DNA of 64,000 nucleotides from Mycobacterium avium subsp. avium. GTDB lineage: Bacteria; Actinomycetota; Actinomycetes; Mycobacteriales; Mycobacteriaceae. Shown piece after piece: positions 17,491 to 24,410 of this stretch (the stretch's first letter is position 1; every line of letters starts with the position of its first letter). The stretch spans positions 4,774,001 through 4,838,000 of the forward strand of contig NZ_CP046507.1 in assembly GCF_009741445.1 (NCBI RefSeq), given 5' to 3'. The translations under genes were made by a program, and so were the position numbers. Under the pieces are notes generated by a model. The model made no database searches and was not told where the DNA came from. It saw nothing but the letters and a program-made list of their open reading frames with translations.

Positions 17491-17500
17491 GGAACTGTAA

Positions 17501-19207
17501 ATGGGTGTGCCGGTTTATCAGCGGATCCTCGATCTCTTCCAGGCCGAGGGGGTGAACACCCTGTTCGGCATCCCGGACCCCAACTTCGTGCACATGTTCT
17601 TAGAGGCCGAATCCCGGGGCTGGTCGGTGGTCTCGCCGCACCACGAGCTGAGCGCGGGATTCATGGCCGAGGCGGCGTCGCGGATGACCGGCAAGCCCGG
17701 CCTGTGCATCGGCACGCTCGGCCCGGGCATGGCCAACATCGCCGGGGCCATCCAGTGCGCGCTGGTGGAAAACTCGCCGGTGATCTTTCTCGGCGGCCAG
17801 CGGGCCCGCGTCACCGAACGCCGGGTGCGCCGCGGGCGCATCCAATTCGTGCGCCAGGAGCCGCTTTTCGCGCCGTCGGTCAAATACAGCGCGTCCATCG
17901 AATACGCCGACCAGACCGACGAGATCATCCACGAGGCGCTGCGCCGGGCCATGTCCGGCACGCCCGGCCCGGCCTACATCGAATACCCCTCCCACGTGAT
18001 CCTCTCCGAGCTCGACGTGTCCGACCCGCTGCCGCCGCACCGGTACCGGCTGGTCAACCAGACCGCCGGTGAGCGCGAGGTGGCCGAGGCGGTGCGGCTG
18101 ATCCGCGCCGCCGAGAGCCCGATCCTGCTGGTCGGGCACGGGGTGCACACCTCGCGCACCGGCGCCGCGGTCCGGGAGCTGGCCGAGCTGATGGCCTGCC
18201 CGGTGATCCAGACCTCCGGCGGCACCTCCTTCATCGACGGTCTGCAGGACCGCACCTTCGCCTACGGATTCTCCCCGGCCGCCGTGGAGGCGGTGGTGAC
18301 CTCCGACCTGTGCCTGGCGTTGGGCACCGAGCTCGGCGAACCGAGCCACTACGGCCGGACCCGGCACTGGGCGCAGAACGACGCCACACGCAAATGGATT
18401 CTGGTGGAACAGGATCCGGCCGCCATCGGCGTCAACCGTCCCATCGACGTGCCGCTGGTCGGTGATCTGCGCGGGGTGGTACCGCAGCTGGTGGCGGCGC
18501 TGCGGGACACCCCGCGCAAGCCCTCGCCGGATCTGGACCGCTGGATCGAGCAGGACGCGGCGGAGCTGGCGCAGCTCGCCGAGAACGCGCCGACGGGCCG
18601 CACCCCGATCCACCCGGCCCGGTTCGTCGTCGAGGCCACCCGGGCCTTTCCCGACGACGGCATCATGGTGCGCGACGGCGGCGCCACCGTCATCTTCGGC
18701 TGGACCTACTCGCAGGCCAAGCCGCGCGACGTCATCTGGAACCAGAACTTCGGCCACCTGGGAACCGGCCTGCCGTATGCGGTCGGGGCGTCCATCGCCG
18801 AGGGCGGCAAGCGGCCGGTGATGCTGTTGACCAGCGACTCGGCCTTCCTCTTCCACATCGCCGAGCTGGAAACCGCTGCGCGGCAAGGACTTCCACTGGT
18901 CTGCGTGGTGGGCGTCGACCACCAGTGGGGCCTCGAGGTGGGCGTCTACAAGCGCACCTTCTCTCAGCCGTCGCCGCAGCCCGGCGTGCACTGGAGCAAG
19001 GACGTGCGGCTGGACAAGGTCGCCGAGGGCTTCGGCTGCCACGGCGAGTACGTGGAGAAGGAGGACGAGATCGGCCCGGCGATCCAACGGTCCTACGCCA
19101 GCGGCAAGCCCGCCGTCGTGCACGTCTGCATCGATCCGAAGGCCAATTCCGAGGAGATGCCCAAGTACGACGAATTCCGCACCTGGTATGCCGAGGGCAC
19201 CCAGTAA
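17501..19207 (+). CDS. Thiamine-diphosphate-dependent enzyme (acetolactate synthase / 2-hydroxyacyl-CoA lyase-like)
   Basis: 568 residues with the usual three domains. The N-terminal Pyr domain carries the activating Glu in HHELSAGFMAEAASR, followed by a central Rossmann-like domain. The C-terminal PP domain has TSDSAFLFHIAELETAA and ends the cofactor motif at VVGVDHQWG. The canonical GDG...NN motif is thus SDS...VD, so substrate chemistry may be unusual. Acetolactate synthase proper is unlikely given the neighbours (ALDH downstream, CaiB in the reconstructed ancestral order); a lyase or decarboxylase of acyl-CoA or 2-keto compounds fits better. Its ribosome site is AAGGA from the IS901 end. 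Confidence 0.75.
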   Translation: MGVPVYQRILDLFQAEGVNTLFGIPDPNFVHMFLEAESRGWSVVSPHHELSAGFMAEAASRMTGKPGLCIGTLGPGMANIAGAIQCALVENSPVIFLGGQRARVTERRVRRGRIQFVRQEPLFAPSVKYSASIEYADQTDEIIHEALRRAMSGTPGPAYIEYPSHVILSELDVSDPLPPHRYRLVNQTAGEREVAEAVRLIRAAESPILLVGHGVHTSRTGAAVRELAELMACPVIQTSGGTSFIDGLQDRTFAYGFSPAAVEAVVTSDLCLALGTELGEPSHYGRTRHWAQNDATRKWILVEQDPAAIGVNRPIDVPLVGDLRGVVPQLVAALRDTPRKPSPDLDRWIEQDAAELAQLAENAPTGRTPIHPARFVVEATRAFPDDGIMVRDGGATVIFGWTYSQAKPRDVIWNQNFGHLGTGLPYAVGASIAEGGKRPVMLLTSDSAFLFHIAELETAARQGLPLVCVVGVDHQWGLEVGVYKRTFSQPSPQPGVHWSKDVRLDKVAEGFGCHGEYVEKEDEIGPAIQRSYASGKPAVVHVCIDPKANSEEMPKYDEFRTWYAEGTQ

Positions 19208-19222
19208 GAGAAGGATGATCTG

Positions 19223-20659
19223 ATGCGCGAATACCTGAAGTTCTACATCGACGGACAATGGGTCGACCCGGTGCGGCCCAACACGTTCGACGTGGAAAAC
19301 CCGGCGACCGAACAGGTGTGCGGCAAGATCTCGCTGGGGTCGGCGGCCGACGTCGACGTCGCGGTCGGCGCCGCGCGCCGAGCCTTCGGCCGCTGGTCTC
19401 AGAGCAGCCGCGAAGACCGGCTGGACCTGTTGCAGTCCATCCTCGCCGAATACCAGAAGCGCGCCGACGATCTCGCCGCGGCGGTCACCGAGGAGATCGG
19501 CGCGCCGCCCTCGCTGGCGGCCGGCCCGCAGGTCTTTCTCGGCATCGGCCACCTGACCACGGCCATCGAGGTGTTGAAGAACTTCGCGTTCACCGAGCAA
19601 CGCGGGGCGACGCTGATCGCCAGGGAACCCATCGGCGTCTGCGGGCTGATCACCCCGTGGAACTGGCCGATCAACCAGGTCGCGGTGAAGGTCTACCCGG
19701 CGCTGGCCACCGGCTGCACCGTGGTGCTGAAACCGTCCGAGGTGGCGCCGTTCTCGTCGTACATCTTCGCCGAGATCCTGGCCGCCGCGGGGGTGCCGGC
19801 CGGGGTGTTCAACCTGGTCAACGGCGACGGGCCGGGCGTGGGCGCGGCCCTGGCGAGCCATCCCGACATCGACCTGGTGTCGTTCACCGGGTCCACCCGC
19901 GCCGGGGTCGAGGTGGCCCGCAACGCCGCCCCGACGGTCAAGCGCGTCACCCAGGAACTCGGCGGAAAAAGCCCCAACATCGTCCTGGACGACGGCGGCT
20001 TCGCCGACGCGGTCCGGGCCGGGGTGGCCAACATGATGCCCAATTCGGGGCAGAGCTGTAACGCCCCGTCGCGCATGCTGGTGCCCGCGTCCCGGATGGC
20101 CGAGGCCATCTCCATCGCCCGCGAGGTCGCCGAACAGGTGCAGGTGGGCGACCCCGACGACGCGACGGCGATCGGGCCGGTGGCGTCGCGCGCGCAGTTC
20201 GAGAAGGTGCAGCGGCTGATCCAGCAGGGCATCGACGAGGGCGCGACGGTGGTGGCCGGCGGCCCGGGCCGGCCGGCGGGGCTCGACCAGGGCTACTACG
20301 TCAAGCCGACCGTCTTCGCCGACGTCACCAACGACATGACGATCGCCCGCGAGGAGATCTTCGGTCCGGTGCTGTGCATTCTCGGCTACGACGACCTCGA
20401 CCACGCCGTCCGACTCGCCAACGACACCGATTACGGCCTGGCCGGCTACGTCTCGGGCGCTGACCTGGACACGGCGCGCGAGGTGGCCGGCAAGATCCGG
20501 GCCGGATGGGTGACCATCAACCACGCCTTCGACCTGAACGCGCCGTTCGGCGGCTACAAACGCAGCGGCAACGGCCGCGAATGGAGCGACTTCGGCTTCC
20601 ACGAGTACCTGGAAGTCAAAAGCATCCTCGGCTACGCGCCGGCCCAGGGCGACCGGTAG
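19223..20659 (+). CDS. Aldehyde dehydrogenase
   Basis: 478 residues, NAD(P)-dependent oxidation of an aldehyde. ITPWNWPINQVAVKVYPALA and VVLKPSEVAP bind cofactor, VSFTGSTRAG follows, the general base Glu is in TQELGGKSP, and the nucleophilic Cys is in PNSGQSCNAPSRM. It starts 15 bp after the TPP enzyme, so the pair is an operon and the aldehyde is plausibly the lyase product. Substrate unproven. Confidence 0.92.
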   Translation: MREYLKFYIDGQWVDPVRPNTFDVENPATEQVCGKISLGSAADVDVAVGAARRAFGRWSQSSREDRLDLLQSILAEYQKRADDLAAAVTEEIGAPPSLAAGPQVFLGIGHLTTAIEVLKNFAFTEQRGATLIAREPIGVCGLITPWNWPINQVAVKVYPALATGCTVVLKPSEVAPFSSYIFAEILAAAGVPAGVFNLVNGDGPGVGAALASHPDIDLVSFTGSTRAGVEVARNAAPTVKRVTQELGGKSPNIVLDDGGFADAVRAGVANMMPNSGQSCNAPSRMLVPASRMAEAISIAREVAEQVQVGDPDDATAIGPVASRAQFEKVQRLIQQGIDEGATVVAGGPGRPAGLDQGYYVKPTVFADVTNDMTIAREEIFGPVLCILGYDDLDHAVRLANDTDYGLAGYVSGADLDTAREVAGKIRAGWVTINHAFDLNAPFGGYKRSGNGREWSDFGFHEYLEVKSILGYAPAQGDR

Positions 20660-20894
20660 CTCCCGTCACGCCCAAATCAGGCCCCGCACAGCGCAAATCC
20701 GGTGCGTGTCCTTCCACGCGATCGCGCATGCCCACCCTTAAGCTGGCTGCGATCAACAGGAGGGGCAGCGACGTATCGGCATCAACCATGGCGCCGGGCG
20801 AGATGGTAGTCACGGCGCGCTGACAGCAGACACCGAGCCGGGCGGGTCCCACCCCGCGCCGGCTCGTGGTACTCGGCCCCGGTGGGTCGCCCCG

Positions 20895-22889
20895 GTGCGC
20901 CGGGTGGGGCGGCTGGCGATCTGGGACCGACCGGAACGGCGCAGCGGCATCCCGGCGCTGGACGGGCTGCGCGCCATCGCGGTGGCACTGGTGCTCATCG
21001 GCCACGGCGGCATCCCCGGCGTCAGCGGCGGATTCATCGGCGTCGACGTCTTTTTCGTGCTCAGCGGGTTCCTGATCACCTCGCTGCTGCTCGACGAGCT
21101 GGGCCGCACCGGGCGCATCGAGCTGACCGGATTCTGGATCCGGCGCGCCCGACGGCTGCTTCCGGCGCTGGTGCTGATGGTGCTCACCGTGGCCGCCGCC
21201 CGCCAGCTGCTGCCCGAACGCTCGCTCACCGGGCTGCGCGACGACGCGATCGCGGCGTTCCTGTGGGTGGCGAACTGGCGGTTCGTCGCCCAGAAAACCG
21301 ACTACTTCACCCAGGGCGCGCCGCCGTCGCCGCTGCAGCACACCTGGTCGCTCGGCGTGGAGGAGCAGTACTACTTCGTCTGGCCGCTGCTGCTCATCGC
21401 GGTCGCGCTGGCGCTGGCCGCGCGCGCCCGGCGCCGCTGCACCCGCGCCACCGTCGGCGGGGTGCGGTTCAGCGCGTTCGTCATCGCCACCGTGGGCGCG
21501 CTGGCGTCCGCGGCGGTGGCCATCGTGATGGCCGCCGACGGCACCCGCGACCGCATCTACTTCGGCACCGACACCCGGGCGCAGGCATTGCTGGTCGGCG
21601 CGGCCGCGGCGGCGCTGCTGGTGTCCGACTGGCCGTCGATGAACCGCGGCTGGTGCATGCTGCGCACCCGGTGGGCGCGCCGCGTCGCCCGGATCCTGCC
21701 GGTGCTGGGATTGGCCGGGCTGGCGGCGGCGACCCACTACGCCAGCGGCGCCAGCGGCGAATTCCGGCACGGCCTGCTGATCGGCGTCGCGATCGCGGCC
21801 GTGGCGGTGATCGCCCCCGTCGCGGTGGAGCAGCGCGGCGTGGTGGCGCGGGTGCTGGCGCTGCCGCCGCTGGTCTGGTTGGGCACCATCTCCTACGGCG
21901 TCTACCTGTGGCACTGGCCAATCTTCTTGGCGCTCAACGGGGAACGTTCCGGGTGGGCCGGTATGCCGCTGTTCGCCGCGCGGTGCGCGGCGACGGTGGC
22001 GGTGGCCGCCGCGTCGTGGTGGCTGCTCGAGCAGCCCATCCGGCGCTGGCGCCCGGCGCGGGTGCCGCTGTTGCCGCTGGCCGCGGCGACGGTGGCCAGC
22101 GCCGCCGCGGTCACGCTGCTGGTGGTGCCGGTGGGCACCGGGCCGGGCCTGCGTGAGGCGGGGCTGCCGCCCGGCGTCTCGGCGGTCGCGGCGGTGTCGC
22201 CGTCGCCGCCCGGAAATAGCCGGCCGCGAGATCCCAATCGCCCGTTCACCGTTTCGGTGTTCGGCGATTCGATCGGGTGGACGTGGATGCATTACCTGCC
22301 GCCGACGCCGGGGTTCGCCTTCCTCGACCACACCGTCATCGGATGCAGCCTGGTGCGCGGCACCCCGTACCGGTACATCGGCGAAACGCTGGAGCAGCGG
22401 CCGGAATGCGACGGCTGGCCGATCCGCTGGTCGAGGCAGGTCAGCCAGGACCAGCCCGACGTCGCGCTGCTGATCATCGGCCGCTGGGAAACGGTGGACC
22501 GGGTCAACGAGGGCCAATGGACCCACATCGGCGACCCCACCTTCGACGCGTACCTCAACGGTGAGCTGGAGCGGGCGCTGAACATCGTCGGCTCCACCGG
22601 CGTCCGGGTGGTGGTGGCCACCGTGCCGTACAGCCGCGGCGGCGAAAAGCCGGACGGCCGTTTGTATCCCGAGGACCAGCCGGATCGGGTCAACCTGTGG
22701 AACACCATGCTGCGCAAGACCGTCGCGCACCATCCCAACGTGGCGATCCTCGACCTGAACAAGAAGCTGTGCCCGGACGGGGTTTACACCGCCAAGGTGG
22801 ACGGCATCAAGGTACGCAGCGACGGTGTGCACCTCACCCCGGAAGGGGTGAAGTGGTTGACACCGTGGCTGGAGGAGTCGCTGAGGTGA
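20895..22889 (+). CDS. Membrane acyltransferase 3 with C-terminal SGNH domain
   Basis: 664 residues. The N-terminal AT3 domain has about 10-11 membrane segments; DGLRAIAVALVLIGHGG holds the catalytic-type His, then GVDVFFVLSGFLIT, and HTWSLGVEEQYYFVWPLL. The C-terminal extracellular SGNH domain has FGDSIGWTW (nucleophile Ser) and DGVHLTPEG (Asp/His pair). Such OafA-like fusions O-acylate cell-surface glycans or glycolipids. It resembles M. tuberculosis Rv0111. GTG at 20895 is the only reasonable in-frame start found, with a weak ribosome site. The 235 bp upstream hold no other gene that I can support. Confidence 0.88.
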   Translation: MRRVGRLAIWDRPERRSGIPALDGLRAIAVALVLIGHGGIPGVSGGFIGVDVFFVLSGFLITSLLLDELGRTGRIELTGFWIRRARRLLPALVLMVLTVAAARQLLPERSLTGLRDDAIAAFLWVANWRFVAQKTDYFTQGAPPSPLQHTWSLGVEEQYYFVWPLLLIAVALALAARARRRCTRATVGGVRFSAFVIATVGALASAAVAIVMAADGTRDRIYFGTDTRAQALLVGAAAAALLVSDWPSMNRGWCMLRTRWARRVARILPVLGLAGLAAATHYASGASGEFRHGLLIGVAIAAVAVIAPVAVEQRGVVARVLALPPLVWLGTISYGVYLWHWPIFLALNGERSGWAGMPLFAARCAATVAVAAASWWLLEQPIRRWRPARVPLLPLAAATVASAAAVTLLVVPVGTGPGLREAGLPPGVSAVAAVSPSPPGNSRPRDPNRPFTVSVFGDSIGWTWMHYLPPTPGFAFLDHTVIGCSLVRGTPYRYIGETLEQRPECDGWPIRWSRQVSQDQPDVALLIIGRWETVDRVNEGQWTHIGDPTFDAYLNGELERALNIVGSTGVRVVVATVPYSRGGEKPDGRLYPEDQPDRVNLWNTMLRKTVAHHPNVAILDLNKKLCPDGVYTAKVDGIKVRSDGVHLTPEGVKWLTPWLEESLR

Positions 22890-22893
22890 GACC

Positions 22894-23553
22894 CTAACCG
22901 CTTGTGCGGCAGCTGATTTCCATGCTGTCGCTGTCGCGGACCTGGAAGTTGAAGCTGACGTAGCCGTTGTCGGGGTTGCGCACCCGGTCGAGGTAGGGCT
23001 GGGTGTCGGCCGCGCTGGTGTTGTCGGCGACCACCAAAACCCCTGGGGAAAGCCGCGGTTCGAGCAGCTCGAGCACCGGCAGATACAGGTCCTTCCAGCC
23101 GTCGAGCAGCACGAAGTCCACCGGGCCCGGCAGATCCGCCAGCGTGGTCAGCGCGTCACCGTGAAGGATCGTGATCACATCGTCCAGTCCGGTCTCGGCG
23201 AACGTCTTCTTGGCCGCGGCGATCTTGGTGTCGCTCAGCTCGGTGGTCACCACCCGGCCGCTGCCGTTGTCGCGGACCGCGGCGGCCAGGTGCACGGCGG
23301 AGATGCCGAACGACATCCCGAACTCGACGACGGTGGCCGGGCGGGTGGCGCGCACCAGCGAGTACAGCAGCCGGCCCGCTTCCGGCGTCACCGGGATGTA
23401 GAACTCGCTCATCGCGTCGGCCCGCTGCTGCGCCGTCATCGGCTGATCGAATGTGCCGCGCCGCTCGCGCAACAACGACATCTGGTTCTTCGACTCGGAA
23501 TACATGCGGTCGAGCGCCGATGCGACCCGGGGATCCTGCAACGTTGTGGTCAT
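22894..23553 (-). CDS. SAM-dependent O-methyltransferase (caffeoyl-CoA OMT-like)
   Basis: 219 residues of the class I, metal-dependent OMT group. VVEFGMSFGISAVHLAAAV is the SAM motif, VVTTELSDTKIAAAKKTF the second strand, VDFVLLDGWKDLYLPVLELL the metal-ligand region, and VVADNTS the last. Similar in length to M. tuberculosis Rv0187. Substrate unknown. Convergent with the AT3 gene (4-bp gap). Confidence 0.85.
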   Translation of the reverse strand: MTTTLQDPRVASALDRMYSESKNQMSLLRERRGTFDQPMTAQQRADAMSEFYIPVTPEAGRLLYSLVRATRPATVVEFGMSFGISAVHLAAAVRDNGSGRVVTTELSDTKIAAAKKTFAETGLDDVITILHGDALTTLADLPGPVDFVLLDGWKDLYLPVLELLEPRLSPGVLVVADNTSAADTQPYLDRVRNPDNGYVSFNFQVRDSDSMEISCRTSG

Positions 23554-23628
23554 GGTGCACGAGCCTAGGCGCGAAGTCTGAGTGCGGGCTGGGCGCCGTC
23601 GGTGGCCATCAGGGATCCGTTAAGCGGT

Positions 23629-23658
23629 TTGACGAGCTCGCGGCCGCGGTGTCACTAT
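23629..23658 (+). promoter_or_regulatory. Candidate promoter of the M-box transcript
   Basis: TTGACG at 23629-23634, 18-bp spacer, CACTAT at 23653-23658, a few bases ahead of the riboswitch. The -35 is good and the -10 is weak (3 of 6). Confidence 0.45.
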
Positions 23659-23661
23659 GGT

Positions 23662-23830
23662 CTCCGCAAGCACCTCGGTAGGTGAGGCGTCTGCATGGAT
23701 ACAGGCCACTGACCCCGAACGTCGAGAGACGCCCCGGGTCAGGACAGCTCTTCCCGGACCCAAGGGTTGAGCCCAAGTGGCTTCCGGACCCCGGATACGC
23801 CGTGCAGTGCCGAAGCTCCGACGAGAGGGG
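23662..23830 (+). promoter_or_regulatory. M-box (ykoK leader) Mg2+ riboswitch
   Basis: The stretch contains the conserved M-box strings in order: CTCGGTAGGTGAGGC (23674 on), GGATACAGGCCACTGACC, GAGAGACGCC, then CGGATACGCCGTGCAGTGCC and GAAGCTCCGACGAG. This is the Mg2+-sensing ykoK leader class, which in M. tuberculosis precedes Rv1535 and PE20. It switches downstream expression on when Mg2+ is low. Downstream lie a hairpin, two small ORFs and an NRAMP-like transporter gene, all on the same strand. Evidence is pattern recognition, not a covariance search. Confidence 0.85.
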
Positions 23831-23833
23831 TGC

Positions 23834-23859
23834 GACCGGCGGCGTTCTCCGGGCCGGTC
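23834..23859 (+). terminator. Candidate expression-platform hairpin after the M-box
   Basis: GACCGGC (23834-23840) pairs with GCCGGTC (23853-23859) directly after the aptamer, followed by a partly T-rich stretch (ATCGAATCCTCTTTCG). It could be the Mg2+-dependent terminator. Confidence 0.4.
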
Positions 23860-23932
23860 ATCGAATCCTCTTTCGTTCAGGTGGATGTGGTGGCACCCGC
23901 GTGTGTCTTGGCCGTGAGGAGGTGAGGGCGAG

Positions 23933-24007
23933 ATGAGTCCCGGCGATAGTCCCTATCCGAAATCCGTTTCGTCCCGATCCGGCTCCGGCATCATGTCCAC
24001 CGCCTGA
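23933..24007 (+). CDS. Possible 24-residue leader peptide between M-box and small ORF
   Basis: ATG at 23933 is preceded by GAGGAGGTGAGGG and followed by 24 codons, starting MSPGDSPYPK and ending MSTA. Three prolines in the first nine codons recall proline-rich Mg2+ leader peptides such as Salmonella MgtL, but there is no homology claim. The good ribosome site is the main support. It may equally be non-coding. Confidence 0.3.
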   Translation: MSPGDSPYPKSVSSRSGSGIMSTA

Positions 24008-24070
24008 CCTTCACTGCTGGTCGCGCGGCTGACGCGTCGCTGTCGGTCGGGCCTCCGGCAGGAGAAGATC

Positions 24071-24286
24071 ATGGCTTTTGTTGTCACGCACCGTTTTCCG
24101 ACTGTTTCCAGTCGGCGTGGATGGTCGATGCTGCGCGCGGGCCGGTTGCTGGCCAACAAGTTTCACCAGCGGACCGCCATGACGCCACAGGAGCGGGCCA
24201 ACCTGTATGTCTCGCGGATGCCGATCGCGGTGATCACCGCGTCGCTGGGCGGGCACCCGTTGGGTTCCGCCGACCAGCACCGGTGA
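24071..24286 (+). CDS. Small protein downstream of the M-box
   Basis: 71 residues, basic N-terminal half (MAFVVTHRFPTVSSRRGW) and a segment MPIAVITASLGGHP near the end. The ATG has AGGAG 7 nt upstream. Its place after an M-box equals that of M. tuberculosis Rv1535 (about 78 residues, unknown function). I do not recognise a domain, and there is no clear membrane helix. It is probably co-transcribed with the transporter gene 124 bp downstream unless the hairpin between them terminates. Confidence 0.6.
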   Translation: MAFVVTHRFPTVSSRRGWSMLRAGRLLANKFHQRTAMTPQERANLYVSRMPIAVITASLGGHPLGSADQHR

Positions 24287-24297
24287 CCGGTTGCCGA

Positions 24298-24341
24298 TGC
24301 CCGCGGCGGCGGGGGCGCTAGCGCCGGTCCGTCGCCGCGGG
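24298..24341 (+). terminator. Nested hairpin between the small ORF and the transporter gene
   Basis: Outer arms GCCCGCGGCG (24298-24307) and CGCCGCGGGC (24332-24341) enclose a perfect 12-nt palindrome GGCGCTAGCGCC (24312-24323). No U-tract. It may terminate, attenuate or protect mRNA. Confidence 0.45.
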
Positions 24342-24410
24342 CGCGCGGCATGCCGTACCCGCGTCCGCCTCACGCCGAGTGAGGACACGTCCGAGAGAGC
24401 GAGGCTTCCG

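Larger units (their letters stand above)
16022..17493 (-). mobile_element. IS901 copy 1 (IS110 family), 1472 bp
   Basis: Boundaries come from comparing the two copies: identity starts at ATCTCAATGAGC after GAAAGGA and ends at CAACCCTAAGGA. The first or last base is ambiguous because flank and element share A. Length 1472 bp and a 401-residue transposase are the values I remember for IS901 of M. avium. As in IS900/IS901, there are no terminal inverted repeats and no target duplication is seen. It differs from copy 2 by one base that I can see (T at 17375 versus C at the equivalent of 59033). Confidence 0.92.

Noticed and set aside
16022..17493. IS900 (M. avium subsp. paratuberculosis)
   Set aside because: Length 1472 bp and a 401-residue transposase fit IS901 rather than IS900 (about 1451 bp, 406 residues) from memory; a database comparison would settle IS901 versus IS902.
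17600..20602. 1000-codon open frame antisense to the TPP enzyme and ALDH genes
   Set aside because: Low-complexity Arg/Gly/Val-rich translation typical of an antisense shadow in high-GC codon usage; the opposite strand encodes clear enzymes.
20616..22832. 738-codon antisense frame over the AT3 acyltransferase
   Set aside because: His/Arg/Gln-rich shadow with no domain; the plus strand has AT3 and SGNH motifs.
23682..23936. 84-codon ORF over the M-box
   Set aside because: It lies within the structured riboswitch RNA and has no ribosome site or conserved pattern.
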